Assembly (NCBI RefSeq): GCF_024609765.1
Contig: NZ_JANFDG010000034.1
Location: forward strand, 1 to 53,391
Source of the DNA: Shinella pollutisoli
Lineage (GTDB): Bacteria > Pseudomonadota > Alphaproteobacteria > Rhizobiales > Rhizobiaceae
DNA length: 53,391 nucleotides
Direction: 5' to 3'
The notes beneath the pieces are model-generated. The model was not told the DNA's origin, did not search any database, and was given only the letters and a program-made list of their open reading frames with translations. The translations under genes were made by a program, and so were the position numbers. This document shows, piece by piece, positions 26,948 through 37,541 of the stretch; position 1 is the first letter of the stretch; each line of letters starts with the position of its first letter.

Positions 26948-28336
26948 ATGATCCCCGTCACCACGCTCAAGGGCAGGCGCGTCGCGCTGTTCGGCCTCGG
27001 CGGATCGGGGCTCGCGACGGCGCTCGCGCTTGCCGCCGGCGGGGCGAAGGTCACCGCCTGGGACGACAATCCGCAAAGCGTCGAGAACGCCGCGACGGCC
27101 GGGGTCGAGACCGGCGACCTGCGCAGGCTCGACTGGACGGGGATTTCCGCGCTGGTGCTCTCGCCCGGCGTGCCGCTCACCCACCCGAAGCCGCACTGGA
27201 GCGCCGTTCTGGCGCAGGCGGCCGGCGTCGAGGTGATCGGCGACGTCGAGCTTTTCGCGCGCGAGCGGCGCGCGCATGCACCGGATTGCCCCTTCATCGC
27301 CATCACCGGCACCAACGGCAAGTCGACGACGACGGCGCTGATCGCCCATATCCTGAAGGCGAGCGGCCGCGACATGCAGCTCGGCGGCAATATCGGCACG
27401 GCGGTGCTCACCCTAGACCCGCCGAAGGCCGGCCGCTTCTACGTGGTCGAGTGCTCCTCCTACCAGATCGACCTCGCGCCCTCGCTGAACCCCTCGGCCG
27501 GCATCCTCCTCAACCTCACGCCCGACCATCTCGACCGGCACGGCACGATGCAGCTCTATGCCGACATCAAGGAACGGCTGGTGGCCGCGAGCGACACGGC
27601 GATCGTCGGCGTCGACGACGGCTTCTGCGAGCGGATCGCCGACCGTATCGAGCGCGCCGGCACGAAGGTCGTGCGCATCTCCAAGCGCAACCCGCTTGCC
27701 GACGGCGTCTATGCCGAGGGGACGCGGCTGATGCTGGCGCAGGGCGGCACGGCGCGGCCGTTCGTCGACCTTGCCGGCATCGAGACGCTGCGCGGGGCCC
27801 ACAACGCGCAGAACGCCGCCGCCGCCGTCGCCGCCTGCCTGGCGGTCGGCGTGGACGAGGCGTCGATCCGCGCGGGCCTTGCCTCCTTCCCGGGCCTGAA
27901 GCACCGCATGCAGCCGGTCGGTCGCAGGGGCGAGGTGCTCTTCGTCAACGATTCCAAGGCGACCAACGCGGATGCGGCGGCGCCGGCGCTGTCGAGCTTC
28001 GAGCGCATCCACTGGATCGCCGGCGGCGTTCCCAAGGAGGGCGGCATCGCTTCGCTTTCCGGCTTCTTCCCGAGGATCGCCAAGGCCTATCTGATCGGCG
28101 AGGCCGCGCCGGCCTTCGCCGCCACGCTCGGCGGAGCCGTGCCCTTCGCGCTCTCCGGCACGCTGGAGCGGGCGGTGGCGGACGCGGCGGAGGATGCGGC
28201 ACAGGGCGGCGGGCCTGCCGCGGTGCTGCTATCCCCGGCTTGCGCAAGCTTCGACCAGTACAAGAACTTCGAGGTCAGGGGCGATGCCTTCGTCGGACAC
28301 GTCGCGGCGCTGCCGGGCGTGACGATGCTGGTCTAG
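26948..28336 (+). CDS. murD: UDP-MurNAc-L-alanine:D-glutamate ligase
   Basis: MurD adds D-glutamate to UDP-MurNAc-L-Ala. The 462-residue protein has an N-terminal Rossmann-like UDP-binding domain ([18 protein letters not shown]), SPGVPLTHP, the ATP loop [14 protein letters not shown] (about 117-130), [13 protein letters not shown], the carbamoyl-lysine region, [12 protein letters not shown] and the C-terminal [15 protein letters not shown]. It starts seven bases after mraY and ends 20 bases before ftsW, so it is clearly in one transcript with both. Confidence 0.96.
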   Translation: MIPVTTLKGRRVALFGLGGSGLATALALAAGGAKVTAWDDNPQSVENAATAGVETGDLRRLDWTGISALVLSPGVPLTHPKPHWSAVLAQAAGVEVIGDVELFARERRAHAPDCPFIAITGTNGKSTTTALIAHILKASGRDMQLGGNIGTAVLTLDPPKAGRFYVVECSSYQIDLAPSLNPSAGILLNLTPDHLDRHGTMQLYADIKERLVAASDTAIVGVDDGFCERIADRIERAGTKVVRISKRNPLADGVYAEGTRLMLAQGGTARPFVDLAGIETLRGAHNAQNAAAAVAACLAVGVDEASIRAGLASFPGLKHRMQPVGRRGEVLFVNDSKATNADAAAPALSSFERIHWIAGGVPKEGGIASLSGFFPRIAKAYLIGEAAPAFAATLGGAVPFALSGTLERAVADAAEDAAQGGGPAAVLLSPACASFDQYKNFEVRGDAFVGHVAALPGVTMLV

Positions 28337-28356
28337 ATTAGAGAAGGAACGGAAAG

Positions 28357-29511
28357 ATGGTGAGCAGAGCCGAACGGGGTGCGATGGCGGACTGGTTCTG
28401 GACCATCGACCGCTTTTTCCTGGCGGCCTTCATCCTGCTGATAGGCCTCGGCTTCATGCTGTCCTTCGCGGCGAGCCCCCCGGTCGCCGAGCGCCTCGGC
28501 CTCGACAGCTTCCACTTCGTCAAGCGCCACGCCTTCTTCCTGATCCCGGCGATCGCGGTGATGCTCGGCATCTCCTTCATGTCGCCGCGGCAGGTGCGCC
28601 GGGCGGCGATGATCCTGCTCGTCGTGTCGCTGGCGGCAATGGTGCTGGCGCTGTTCTTCGGCGTCGAGGTCAAGGGCTCGCGGCGCTGGATCTCGATCGG
28701 CAGCTTCTCCATCCAGCCGTCCGAATTCATGAAGCCGGCCTTCGTCGTCATCTGCGCCTGGCTCTTCGCCGAGCATGCCCGCCAGCCGGAGATCCCCGGA
28801 AACCTCTTCGCCATCATCCTCTTCGGCATCGTCGCGGCCCTGCTCGTCGCCCAGCCCGACCTCGGGCAGACGATCCTGACGGCCGCCGTCTGGGGCGGCA
28901 TGTTCTTCATGGCCGGCATGCCGTGGCTCTGGATCATCGTGCTCGGCGGCCTCGGCGTCGGCGGGCTGGTGGCGGCCTATACGCTGCTGCCGCATGTGGC
29001 GGGGCGCATCGACCGGTTCCTGACCGGCGAGGGCGACACGTTCCAGGTCGACACGGCGCGCGAGGCGATCATCCGCGGCGACTGGTTCGGCCAGGGGCCG
29101 GGCGAGGGCACCGTCAAGCGCATCATCCCCGACAGCCACACCGACTTCATCTTCTCGGTGGCGGCCGAGGAGTTCGGCATCGTCTTCTGCATGATCATCG
29201 TCATGATCTTCGCCTTCGTGGTGATGCGCGGCCTGAGCCACGCCTTCCGCGAGCGCAACGACTTCACCCGCTTCGCCGTCGCCGGCCTCGTGCTGCAGCT
29301 CGGCACGCAGTCGATGATCAACATCGGCGTCAACCTCGAGCTGCTGCCGGCCAAGGGCATGACGCTGCCGCTGATCTCCTACGGCGGCTCGTCGATGATC
29401 GCCATCTGCGTGACGGCGGGCTTCATCCTCGCGCTCACCCGCCACCGGCCGGAAAAGCGCGCCTCCGAGCGCAGCCTCTTCCGCGGCGGCATCGTCGCGC
29501 CGGCGGAGTGA
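28357..29511 (+). CDS. ftsW: FtsW, septal peptidoglycan glycosyltransferase (SEDS family)
   Basis: FtsW polymerises lipid II at the septum together with FtsI. The 384-residue protein has about ten membrane helices. SEDS signatures are KGSRRWISIGSFSIQPSEFMK (around 107-127), the long periplasmic loop with IIPDSHTDFIFSVAAEE, and LPLISYGGSSM near the C terminus. AAGGAACGGAAAG precedes the ATG. An ATG ten codons downstream (ADWFW) is a possible alternative. A mosaic repeat separates it from murG. Confidence 0.95.
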   Translation: MVSRAERGAMADWFWTIDRFFLAAFILLIGLGFMLSFAASPPVAERLGLDSFHFVKRHAFFLIPAIAVMLGISFMSPRQVRRAAMILLVVSLAAMVLALFFGVEVKGSRRWISIGSFSIQPSEFMKPAFVVICAWLFAEHARQPEIPGNLFAIILFGIVAALLVAQPDLGQTILTAAVWGGMFFMAGMPWLWIIVLGGLGVGGLVAAYTLLPHVAGRIDRFLTGEGDTFQVDTAREAIIRGDWFGQGPGEGTVKRIIPDSHTDFIFSVAAEEFGIVFCMIIVMIFAFVVMRGLSHAFRERNDFTRFAVAGLVLQLGTQSMINIGVNLELLPAKGMTLPLISYGGSSMIAICVTAGFILALTRHRPEKRASERSLFRGGIVAPAE

Positions 29512-29537
29512 TGAGGGTGGTGATGCGTTCGGGGCGT

Positions 29538-29656
29538 CCCCCTCATCCGGCCCTTTGGGCCACCTTCTCCCCGATGGGGAGAAGGAGAATCGCGGCGCCA
29601 GTGATTTTCCCCTTCTCCCCATCGGGGAGAAGGTGCCGACAGGCGGATGAGGGGGG
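29538..29656. repeat. Rhizobial mosaic intergenic repeat (RIME-type), copy 2, inside the dcw cluster
   Basis: It opens CCCCCTCATCCGG and closes GGATGAGGGGGG, with two CTTCTCCCC-AT-GGGGAGAAGG hairpins inside. This copy has ATCGGGG/CCCCGAT arms, a different subtype from the GCTTGC arms of copies 1 and 3. It fills the ftsW-murG gap. Its final G-run ends nine bases before the murG ATG and is the only Shine-Dalgarno-like sequence there. Confidence 0.85.
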
Positions 29657-29665
29657 CTTTCCTCG

Positions 29666-30787
29666 ATGACCAAGGGCATCGTTCTTCTCGCCGCCGGCGG
29701 CACCGGGGGGCACCTCTTTCCCGCCGAGGCGCTGGCGCACGAACTGAAGGGGGGCGGCTGGTCCGTCCATCTCGTCACCGACAGCCGGGCCGAGCGATTC
29801 GCCGGAAAATTCCCGGCCGAGGAGATCCATGTCGTGCCGTCGGCGACGCTCGGCTCGAAGAACCCGGTCGCCGTCGTGAAGACGCTGTTCACGCTCTGGC
29901 GGGGGATCCGCGCCGCGCGCCGGCTGATGACGCGGCTGAAGCCGAAGGTCGTCGTCGGCTTCGGCGGCTACCCGACCGTGCCGCCGCTCATGGCCGCCAC
30001 CAACATGGGCATCCCCGCGATGATCCACGAGCAGAACGCGGTGATGGGCCGGGCCAACAGGGCTTTGGCCAACCGCGTGAAGGCGATCGCCGGCGGCTTC
30101 CTGCCGGAGACCGGCGGGACCCATGCCGCCAAGACCGTGACGACCGGCAATCCGGTGCGCCCGGCGGTGCTGGAGGCGGCCGGCGTTGCCTATGACGCCT
30201 CGACGGACGGCGAATTCCGCCTCGTCGTCTTCGGCGGCAGCCAGGGGGCGCAGTTCTTCTCTGCGGCGATCCCGGCGGCGGTCGCGGCGCTCGGCCCGGC
30301 CGGGCGGGCGCGGCTCACGGTCACGCAGCAGGCGCGGCCGGAGGATCGCGAAGCGGTCGTCAAGGCCTATGCCGATCTCGGCGTGCCGGCCGAGGTCTCG
30401 CCCTTCTTCACCGACATGGCGGCGCGGATCGCCGGCGCCCATCTCGTCATCTGCCGTTCCGGCGCCTCGACGGTCTCGGAGCTTGCCGTCATCGGCCGCC
30501 CGTCGATCCTGGTGCCCTATCCCTATGCTCTCGACCACGACCAGGCGGCCAATGCCGCGGCTCTCTCGGCCGGCGGCGGGGCGAGGGTGATCCCCCAGGC
30601 CGAGCTTTCGCCCGAGCGTCTCGCGGAAATCCTTACGGAGGCGATGGGCGATCCGGCCGGCATGGCGGCGATGGCGGCGAATGCCCGCAAGGCCGGGAAA
30701 CCGGAGGCGGCGCGCTTGCTCGCCTCGATGGTAGAGGCTATTGCGGGCGGCAAGACCATCGCGCAATTCAAGGGAGAACGGCCATGA
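29666..30787 (+). CDS. murG: UDP-GlcNAc:lipid I N-acetylglucosaminyltransferase
   Basis: MurG makes lipid II on the inner membrane face. The 373-residue GT28 enzyme has the glycine-rich N-terminal loop [17 protein letters not shown] (about 8-24), [28 protein letters not shown], and the C-terminal [10 protein letters not shown] and [12 protein letters not shown] plus [14 protein letters not shown]. All are diagnostic. Its ribosome-binding G-run seems to come from the repeat upstream. The stop overlaps the murC start (ATGA). Confidence 0.96.
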   Translation: MTKGIVLLAAGGTGGHLFPAEALAHELKGGGWSVHLVTDSRAERFAGKFPAEEIHVVPSATLGSKNPVAVVKTLFTLWRGIRAARRLMTRLKPKVVVGFGGYPTVPPLMAATNMGIPAMIHEQNAVMGRANRALANRVKAIAGGFLPETGGTHAAKTVTTGNPVRPAVLEAAGVAYDASTDGEFRLVVFGGSQGAQFFSAAIPAAVAALGPAGRARLTVTQQARPEDREAVVKAYADLGVPAEVSPFFTDMAARIAGAHLVICRSGASTVSELAVIGRPSILVPYPYALDHDQAANAAALSAGGGARVIPQAELSPERLAEILTEAMGDPAGMAAMAANARKAGKPEAARLLASMVEAIAGGKTIAQFKGERP

Positions 30788-32199
30788 AGATGCCCACGAG
30801 CATCGGGCTCGTCCATTTCATCGGCATCGGCGGCATCGGCATGAGCGGCATCGCCGAGGTGCTGCACAATCTCGGCCACCGCGTGCAGGGCTCCGACCAG
30901 GCCGACAGCGCCAACGTGCAGCGCCTGCGCGACAAGGGTATCGAGGTCTTCGTCGGCCACAAGGCGGAAAACCTCGGCGACGCCGAGGTCGTCGTCGTCT
31001 CCACCGCGATCCGCAAGAACAACCCCGAGCTCGTCGCCGCGCGGGAAAAACTGCTGCCGGTGGTGCGCCGCGCGGAGATGCTGGCGGAGCTCATGCGCTT
31101 CCGCAACGCCATCGCCATCGGCGGCACGCACGGCAAGACGACGACCACCTCGATGGTCGCGGCACTGCTGGAGGCGGGCGGCCTCGACCCGACCGTCATC
31201 AACGGCGGCATCATCAACGCCTACGGCACGAACGCGCGCATGGGCGAGGGCGAGTGGATGGTGGTGGAGGCCGACGAATCGGACGGCACCTTCCTGAAGC
31301 TGCCCGCCGACGTCGCCGTCGTCACCAATATCGACCCGGAACACCTCGACCATTACGGCAATTTCGACGCCGTGCGCGCCGCCTTCCGGCAGTTCGTCGA
31401 GAACGTGCCCTTCTACGGCTTCGGCGTCATGTGCCTCGACCATCCGGAGGTGCAGGCGATGGTGAGCCGCATCGAGGACCGCAAGGTCGTCACCTACGGC
31501 GAGAACCCGCAGGCCGACGTGCGCTTCGGCAACGTGCGCATGGACGGCGCGACCTCGGTCTTCGACGTGGAGATCCGCCGCCGCCGCACCGGCGAGGTGA
31601 TCCCGTTCAAGGACCTGCGCCTGCCGATGCCCGGCCGCCACAACGTCTCCAACGCCACGGCGGCGATCGCCGTCGCCAACCGCCTCGGCATCAAGGCCGA
31701 CGATATCGCCAGGGGGCTCGCCGGCTTCGGCGGGGTGAAGCGCCGCTTCACGCTGACGGGAAGCTGGAACGGCGTCAACGTCTACGACGACTACGGCCAT
31801 CATCCGGTGGAGATCCGCGCGGTGCTGAGGGCGGCGCGCGAGGCCTGCTCGGGCCGCATCGTCGCCATCCACCAGCCGCACCGCTACAGCCGCGTGGCGA
31901 GCCTGTTCGAGGAGTTTTCCGGCTGCTTCAACGATGCCGACACGATCCTGATCGCGCCGATCTATGCGGCCGGAGAGGACCCGGTCGACGGCGTGACGGC
32001 GGAGGAGCTGGTCTCGCGCATCAAGGCGGCGGGACATCGCGACGCGCGGTTCCTGGAGGGGCCGGAGGCGCTGGCGCCGCTGGTCGCCGGCATTGCAAAG
32101 CCCGGCGATTTCGTGGTTCTCTTGGGCGCGGGCAGCATCACCTACTGGGCGCAGGCGCTGCCCAGGGACTTGGCAGGCATTTCGGGGCAGGTGGCATGA
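30784..32199 (+). CDS. murC: UDP-N-acetylmuramate:L-alanine ligase
   Basis: MurC attaches L-alanine to UDP-MurNAc, the first step of stem peptide synthesis. The 471-residue protein begins with [17 protein letters not shown] (about 12-28), then [11 protein letters not shown], the ATP loop [15 protein letters not shown] (about 113-127), [24 protein letters not shown], and [14 protein letters not shown] and [16 protein letters not shown] in the last third. The start and stop overlap murG and murB by four bases each, so murG-murC-murB is a tightly coupled block. Confidence 0.96.
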   Translation: MKMPTSIGLVHFIGIGGIGMSGIAEVLHNLGHRVQGSDQADSANVQRLRDKGIEVFVGHKAENLGDAEVVVVSTAIRKNNPELVAAREKLLPVVRRAEMLAELMRFRNAIAIGGTHGKTTTTSMVAALLEAGGLDPTVINGGIINAYGTNARMGEGEWMVVEADESDGTFLKLPADVAVVTNIDPEHLDHYGNFDAVRAAFRQFVENVPFYGFGVMCLDHPEVQAMVSRIEDRKVVTYGENPQADVRFGNVRMDGATSVFDVEIRRRRTGEVIPFKDLRLPMPGRHNVSNATAAIAVANRLGIKADDIARGLAGFGGVKRRFTLTGSWNGVNVYDDYGHHPVEIRAVLRAAREACSGRIVAIHQPHRYSRVASLFEEFSGCFNDADTILIAPIYAAGEDPVDGVTAEELVSRIKAAGHRDARFLEGPEALAPLVAGIAKPGDFVVLLGAGSITYWAQALPRDLAGISGQVA

Positions 32200-33170
32200 A
32201 GCGTGTGGATGGGGCGAAGCTGCTGGCTTCTTTCGGCGAGGGCATCAAGGAGGTCCGCGGCCGCCTGACGCCGGATGCGCCGATGGACCGCGTGACCTGG
32301 TTCCGCGCCGGCGGGCTTGCCGAGCTGATGTTCCACCCGCACGACGTCGACGACCTCGTCACCTTCCTGAAGCTCGTGCCCGACGACGTGCCGATCACCG
32401 TCACCGGCGTCGGCTCCAACCTGCTCGTGCGCGACGGCGGCATCCCGGGCGTTGTCATCCGCCTCTCGGCCAAGGGCTTCGGCGACGTCGAGCTCGCCGG
32501 CGAGAACCGCATCAGGGCCGGCGCGATCTGCCCGGACAAGAACATCGCCGCCATGGCGCTCGACCACGGCATTGCCGGCTTCGAGTTCTATTACGGCATC
32601 CCCGGCTCGATCGGCGGGGCGCTGCGCATGAATGCCGGCGCCAACGGCGGCGAGACGAAGGACCTCGTCGTCGAGGTGCATGCGGTCGACCGCGAGGGCA
32701 GAAGGCACGTGCTCAGCAATGCCGACATGGGCTACAGCTACCGGCACTCCTCGGCGCCCGAAGGCTTCATCTTCACCCACGCGGTGTTCCAGGGGCAGGC
32801 CGGCGACAAGGCGGAGATCCGCGCGAAGATGGATGCCGTGCGCCAGCATCGCGAGACCGTGCAGCCGATCCGCGAGAAGACCGGCGGCTCGACCTTCAAG
32901 AACCCGGAAGGGCATTCCGCCTGGAAGCTGATCGACGAGGCGGGCTGCCGCGGCATGATGATCGGCGGCGCGCAGATGTCGCCGATGCATTGCAACTTCA
33001 TGATCAACACGGGGCAGGCGACCGGCTACGAGCTCGAATATCTCGGCGAGACGGTGAGAAGCCGCGTCTTGGAGCATTCCGGCGTCATGCTGCAATGGGA
33101 GATCAGGCGCATCGGCAATTTCATGCCGGGCTACGAGGTCAAGGAATTCCTGGGCCGCGCCACGGCCTGA
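32196..33170 (+). CDS. murB: UDP-N-acetylenolpyruvoylglucosamine reductase
   Basis: MurB reduces the enolpyruvyl group to lactate using NADPH and FAD. The 324-residue protein has [15 protein letters not shown], the FAD-binding [48 protein letters not shown] and YSYRHSS. C-terminal [14 protein letters not shown] and [14 protein letters not shown] follow, with a C-terminal Glu-containing segment. The short length and missing loop mark it as type II MurB. The ATG overlaps the murC stop. Confidence 0.96.
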   Translation: MKRVDGAKLLASFGEGIKEVRGRLTPDAPMDRVTWFRAGGLAELMFHPHDVDDLVTFLKLVPDDVPITVTGVGSNLLVRDGGIPGVVIRLSAKGFGDVELAGENRIRAGAICPDKNIAAMALDHGIAGFEFYYGIPGSIGGALRMNAGANGGETKDLVVEVHAVDREGRRHVLSNADMGYSYRHSSAPEGFIFTHAVFQGQAGDKAEIRAKMDAVRQHRETVQPIREKTGGSTFKNPEGHSAWKLIDEAGCRGMMIGGAQMSPMHCNFMINTGQATGYELEYLGETVRSRVLEHSGVMLQWEIRRIGNFMPGYEVKEFLGRATA

Positions 33171-33288
33171 GCCGGACGCCGCCCGTTCAGCCTCCGTTCA
33201 GAAAAATTTAGCGAAAACCGTCCAGGTCGCGCAGGGGTTGCGCGGCGAGGCTCCGCGAAGGCGGGGTTTCCAACCTGGGGGGAATTCC

Positions 33289-33975
33289 ATGTTCAACAAA
33301 CTCTCGGCCGAGTTCCTCGGCACGTTCTGGCTCGTCCTGGGCGGGTGCGGCAGCGCGGTGCTGGCGGCGGGCTTTCCCGAGGTCGGCATCGGCCTTCTCG
33401 GCGTGTCCCTCGCCTTCGGCCTCACGGTCCTGACCATGGCCTATGCGGTCGGCGGCATCTCCGGCGGGCACTTCAATCCGGCGGTGTCCGTCGGGCTTGC
33501 GGTCGCGGGCCGCTTTCCGATGTCGAGCCTCGTGCCCTATATCCTGGCGCAGGTCGCCGGTGCGGTCGTCGCGGCGGGCACGCTCTATCTCGTCGCCTCC
33601 GGCAAGGCGGACTTCGTCGCCGGCGGCTTCGCCTCCAACGGCTACGGCGAGCTTTCGCCGGGCGGCTATTCGCTGACGGCGGCGCTGGTGGCGGAGGTCG
33701 TGCTGACGGCCTTCTTCCTCTTCGTCATCCTCGCCGCCACGCACGGCCGCGCGCCGGCCGGCTTCGCGCCGATCGCCATCGGCCTGACGCTGACGATCAT
33801 CCACCTCGTCTCCATCCCGGTCACCAACACCTCGGTCAATCCGGCCCGCTCCACCGGCGTCGCCCTCTTCGCCGATACCGCGGCCCTCGGGCAGCTGTGG
33901 CTGTTCTGGCTCGCGCCGATCGTCGGCGCGGTGGTCGGTGCGGCGATCTGGAAGGCGGTCGGCGAGGACGCCTGA
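33289..33975 (+). CDS. aqpZ: Aquaporin Z-like water channel
   Basis: The 228-residue protein has six membrane helices and two half-helices. Both NPA boxes are intact: [15 protein letters not shown] (first half) and [14 protein letters not shown] (second half). The start [27 protein letters not shown] and the Arg after the second NPA are typical of AqpZ, so water rather than glycerol is the expected solute. GGGGGGAATTCC lies before the ATG, and a longer in-frame start at 33238 is unlikely. It has its own 118-base upstream gap and its own terminator at 33998. An osmotic channel is not part of the usual dcw core, so it is probably an insertion. Confidence 0.93.
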   Translation: MFNKLSAEFLGTFWLVLGGCGSAVLAAGFPEVGIGLLGVSLAFGLTVLTMAYAVGGISGGHFNPAVSVGLAVAGRFPMSSLVPYILAQVAGAVVAAGTLYLVASGKADFVAGGFASNGYGELSPGGYSLTAALVAEVVLTAFFLFVILAATHGRAPAGFAPIAIGLTLTIIHLVSIPVTNTSVNPARSTGVALFADTAALGQLWLFWLAPIVGAVVGAAIWKAVGEDA

Positions 33976-33997
33976 CGCCTCCACCATCCGTCTTCGC

Positions 33998-34029
33998 AAG
34001 GCCTCCGTCCGCAAGGGCGGAGGCCTTTG
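33998..34029 (+). terminator. Rho-independent terminator after aqpZ
   Basis: AAGGCCTCCG (33998-34007) pairs with CGGAGGCCTT (34018-34027), followed by a short T stretch. It lies 22 bases after the aqpZ stop and would separate ddl-ftsQ-ftsA-ftsZ from the upstream cell wall genes. Confidence 0.8.
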
Positions 34030-34153
34030 TCGTTCGCCGGACCGGACAGATCCCTTGCGTGGCGCCCAACTCTCTGATTCCAGAGGCGGAATCGAAGCGT
34101 CCCTGATTCGGGCGCGGGGAAATTTCACGTCCCGCCGTCCCGGTTAAGGAAAG

Positions 34154-34169
34154 TAAACGCTTCATTAAC
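34154..34169. promoter_or_regulatory. CtrA-like site upstream of ddl-ftsQA
   Basis: TAAA-CGCTTCA-TTAAC differs by one base from TTAA-N7-TTAAC. A further TTAA at 34144 and TTAA at 34171 make the segment AT-rich. It lies about 110 bases before ddl, in the gap after the aqpZ terminator. CtrA control of ftsQA is known in Caulobacter, so a cell-cycle promoter here is plausible. Confidence 0.45.
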
Positions 34170-34276
34170 CTTAATGCCGCTCTAGTGGTCCCATCTCGCT
34201 TTTCGAGTCGGGGCCTCGGAAAAAATCAGGTCCGCGCAAGCGAGCAAGGGCATGGTGCGGGTTTGTCGGGGGTCTT

Positions 34277-35203
34277 ATGAGCGCAAGGCATGTGGCGATG
34301 CTGATGGGTGGTTTTTCGTCGGAGCGGCCGGTGAGCCTGTCTTCGGGGAACGCCTGCGCCGATGCCCTGGAGGCCGAGGGTTTTCGCGTGACCCGCGTCG
34401 ACGTCGGCCATGATGTCGCGAGCGTCCTTTCCGAGCTGAAGCCCGACGTCGCCTTCAACGCGCTGCACGGGCCGTTCGGCGAGGACGGCACGATCCAGGG
34501 CATCCTCGAATACCTGCAGATCCCCTATACCCATTCCGGCGTGCTCGCCTCCGCGCTCGCCATGGACAAGGCGCAGGCGAAGATCGTCGCCAAGGCCGCC
34601 GGCATCCCCGTCGCCGAGCAGAAGCTGATGGACCGCTTCGACTTCACCTCGGCGCATCCGATCAAGCCGCCCTATGTGGTGAAGCCCGTGCGCGAGGGTT
34701 CCTCCTTCGGCGTCGTTATCGTCAAGGAGGACCAGCCGCATCCCCCGCAGGTCATCGCCTCCGACGACTGGCGCTACGGCGACAAGGTGATGGTCGAGCG
34801 CTACGTCTACGGGCGCGAGCTCACCTGCGGCGTCATGGGCAACGTCGCGCTCGGCGTCACGGAAGTGGTGCCGCAGGGCCACGCCTTCTACGACTACGAT
34901 TCCAAATATGTGAAAGGTGGCTCGAAACACGTCCTTCCGGCGGAGATTTCACCAAATATTTACCAAAAAATACAAACACTCGCGCTCAAGGCGCATCAAG
35001 CGATCGGGTGCCGTGGCGTCAGCCGCTCCGACTTCCGTTACGACGACCGATTCTCCGAGAACGGCGAGCTGATCTGGCTGGAGATCAACACCCAGCCGGG
35101 CATGACTCCCACCTCCCTGGTGCCCGAAATGGCCGAGCATGCCGGCCACTCCTTTGGTGAGTTCTTGAAGTGGATGGTGGAGGACGCGTCGTGCTTGCGT
35201 TGA
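34277..35203 (+). CDS. ddl: D-alanine:D-alanine ligase
   Basis: Ddl makes the D-Ala-D-Ala dipeptide used by MurF. The 308-residue ATP-grasp enzyme begins [22 protein letters not shown], contains [50 protein letters not shown], and the metal-binding C-terminal [29 protein letters not shown] lies before the ATG. Its last codons overlap the likely ftsQ start. The enzyme supplies MurF, whose gene is in the same cluster. It is the first gene after the aqpZ terminator and probably starts the ddl-ftsQ-ftsA unit. Confidence 0.96.
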   Translation: MSARHVAMLMGGFSSERPVSLSSGNACADALEAEGFRVTRVDVGHDVASVLSELKPDVAFNALHGPFGEDGTIQGILEYLQIPYTHSGVLASALAMDKAQAKIVAKAAGIPVAEQKLMDRFDFTSAHPIKPPYVVKPVREGSSFGVVIVKEDQPHPPQVIASDDWRYGDKVMVERYVYGRELTCGVMGNVALGVTEVVPQGHAFYDYDSKYVKGGSKHVLPAEISPNIYQKIQTLALKAHQAIGCRGVSRSDFRYDDRFSENGELIWLEINTQPGMTPTSLVPEMAEHAGHSFGEFLKWMVEDASCLR

Positions 35204-36114
35204 GCTCCAGGCAGAAGACGAGGGTAAGGCCCGCGGGCGTTCCGGAGACGGAAGCCGGGCGCGTGCTGCCGCGTCCGCTGCGCCGCGTCGTCCGCTTCCT
35301 CGTCAGCCTCGCGGCCGGCCGCGTCCACATCCCGCGCCATGCCGGAAGCCTCGCGAGCCTTGCCTTCCTCGGCGCGACCGGCCTCTACGGCATGTCGCTC
35401 GGCGGCCATTCGCAGGATTTCGCCCAGGCTTCAACCACCGCGCTCGGCTTCGCCATCGAGGACGTGCGGGTCTCCGGCAACCGCGAGACCTCCGAGATCG
35501 ACATCCTGGAACGCATCGGCCTCGACGGCACGACCTCGCTGATGGCGCTCGACGTCAAGGAGGCGCGCGCCAAGATCGCCGAACTGCCCTGGGTCGAGGA
35601 CGTCTCGGTGCGCAAGATCTATCCGGGCACGATCGAGATCGCGCTCAAGGAGCGCGAGGCCTTCGCGATCTGGCAGCACGGCAGCGATCTCGCGCTGATC
35701 GAGAGGAACGGCAGCGTCATCGCGCCGCTGCGCGACAACAAGTTCTCGACGCTGCCGCTCTTCGTCGGCCGCGACGCGGAGACGGCGGCGGCCGACTTCT
35801 CCGCCGAGTTCGACAACTGGCCGGACATCAAGGCGCGGGTGAAGGCCTATGTGCGCGTCGCCGGCCGCCGCTGGGACCTGCGCCTCGACAACGGCATCGT
35901 CGTCAAGCTGCCTGAGCGCAACGTGCCGCGCGCCATGGACATGCTGGCGACGATGGAGGCGGAGCATGCGCTCCTGGAGCGCGACATCGCCGCCGTGGAC
36001 CTGCGGCTTGAGGACCGCACGACGATCCAGCTCACCGAGGGCGCGCTTGCCCGCCGCAACGCGGCGGTCGAGAAGCGGGCGAAGGAACTCAAGAAAGCGG
36101 CGAAGAACACATGA
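35191..36114 (+). CDS. ftsQ: Cell division protein FtsQ
   Basis: FtsQ is a bitopic divisome scaffold. With a GTG start at 35191 it has 307 residues: a long basic cytoplasmic part (about 1-55), one membrane helix (about 55-73, [22 protein letters not shown]), a POTRA domain (about 87-160, [20 protein letters not shown] and [19 protein letters not shown]) and a beta domain ending in a Lys/Ala-rich tail. GGTGGAGG lies seven bases before this GTG. An earlier GTG at 35170 would add seven residues. It overlaps ddl at its start and ftsA at its end. Confidence 0.93.
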   Translation: MLALSSRQKTRVRPAGVPETEAGRVLPRPLRRVVRFLVSLAAGRVHIPRHAGSLASLAFLGATGLYGMSLGGHSQDFAQASTTALGFAIEDVRVSGNRETSEIDILERIGLDGTTSLMALDVKEARAKIAELPWVEDVSVRKIYPGTIEIALKEREAFAIWQHGSDLALIERNGSVIAPLRDNKFSTLPLFVGRDAETAAADFSAEFDNWPDIKARVKAYVRVAGRRWDLRLDNGIVVKLPERNVPRAMDMLATMEAEHALLERDIAAVDLRLEDRTTIQLTEGALARRNAAVEKRAKELKKAAKNT

Positions 36115-37442
36115 GCATTTTCGGTTCCTCCCATTTCGGCCTGCCGCGGCTGAAGCCGCTCTCCTCCAAGCGCGCCCATGTCGTCTCCGTGCTCGACATC
36201 GGCTCGACCAAGGTCGTTTGCATGATCGGCCGGCTGACGCCGCGCGGCGAAAGCGAGATCCTGCCCGGCCGCACCCACAATATCGAGATCATCGGCATCG
36301 GCCACCAGCGCTCGCGCGGCGTCAAGAACGGCGTGATCGCCGACCTCGACGCGGCCGAGAGCGTCGTCCGGCTCGCCGTCGACGCGGCCGAGCGCATGGC
36401 GGGGCTCACCATCGAGAGCCTGATCGTCAACGTCTCGGCGGGGCGCCTGCAGAGCGACGTCTATACCGCGACCATCGACCTCGGCGGCCAGGAGGTCGAC
36501 GCCAACGACCTGCGCAAGGTGCTCGCCGCCGCCGGCCAGCGGTCGCTGCGCCAGGACCGGGCGATCCTGCATTCGCTGCCGACCGGCTTCTCGCTCGACG
36601 GCGAGCGCGGCATCCGCGATCCGCTGTCGATGTTCGGCGACGTGCTCGGCGTCGACATGCACGTGCTGACGGCCGAGCGCACGGCGCTGAAGAACCTCGA
36701 ACTCTGCGTCAACCGCGCGCATCTCTCCGTCGAGGGCATGGTGGCGACCCCCTATGCCAGCGGGCTCTCCGCGCTCGTCGACGACGAGGTCGAGCTCGGC
36801 TGCGCCTGCATAGACATGGGCGGCGGCACGACGACGATCTCCGTCTTCGCCGAGGGCCGGCTCGTCCATTCCGACGCCGTCTCGCTCGGCGGGCACCACG
36901 TCACGACCGACCTCGCGCGCGGGCTTTCGACCCGCATCGAGGATGCCGAGCGGCTGAAGGTCGTGCACGGCTCGGCGCTGGCGACCGCCGGCGACGAGCG
37001 CGACATCGTCGCCGTCCCGCCGATCGGCGAGGACGACCGCGACCAGCCGACCCACGTGCCGCGCACGCTCGTCTCGCGCATCGTGCGCGCCCGCATCGAG
37101 GAGACGCTGGAGCTCATCCGCGACCGCATCCAGAAGTCCGGCTTCTCGCCGATCGTCGGAAAACGGATCGTGCTGACGGGGGGGGCGAGCCAGCTCACCG
37201 GCCTGCCGGACGCGGCGCGGCGCATCCTCGCCCGCAACGTGCGCATCGGCCGTCCGCTCGGCGTCTCCGGCCTGCCGGCGGCGGCCAAGGGGCCGGCCTT
37301 CTCCACGGCGGTCGGGCTGATGATCTATCCGCAGTTCGCGGAGCTTGAAGAACACGCTGTGCAGGGCGGCATGCTCTCGCAGCTGACGGGTGGCAACGGC
37401 CGCATCGCCCGCATGGGGCAGTGGCTGAAGGAAAGTTTCTGA
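36111..37442 (+). CDS. ftsA: Cell division protein FtsA
   Basis: FtsA is an actin-like ATPase that ties FtsZ filaments to the membrane. The 443-residue protein has the actin phosphate-1 motif VSVLDIGSTKVVCMIG (about 25-40), the SHS2-like 1C domain (about 95-170), phosphate-2 CIDMGGGTTTISVF (about 234-247) and the adenosine motif LTGGASQLTGLPD. The last residues IARMGQWLKESF are the amphipathic helix that binds the membrane. It starts in a four-base overlap with ftsQ and is followed by a 99-base gap before ftsZ. Confidence 0.96.
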   Translation: MSIFGSSHFGLPRLKPLSSKRAHVVSVLDIGSTKVVCMIGRLTPRGESEILPGRTHNIEIIGIGHQRSRGVKNGVIADLDAAESVVRLAVDAAERMAGLTIESLIVNVSAGRLQSDVYTATIDLGGQEVDANDLRKVLAAAGQRSLRQDRAILHSLPTGFSLDGERGIRDPLSMFGDVLGVDMHVLTAERTALKNLELCVNRAHLSVEGMVATPYASGLSALVDDEVELGCACIDMGGGTTTISVFAEGRLVHSDAVSLGGHHVTTDLARGLSTRIEDAERLKVVHGSALATAGDERDIVAVPPIGEDDRDQPTHVPRTLVSRIVRARIEETLELIRDRIQKSGFSPIVGKRIVLTGGASQLTGLPDAARRILARNVRIGRPLGVSGLPAAAKGPAFSTAVGLMIYPQFAELEEHAVQGGMLSQLTGGNGRIARMGQWLKESF

Positions 37443-37541
37443 CGGGTTTCCCGGCGGTCCGCCGCCGGAAAAGACCGACAACGACATCGCAAGGAACAGG
37501 CCGGCTGGGCGAAGCGGCCGGAAACGAAAGGAACGGGTACA

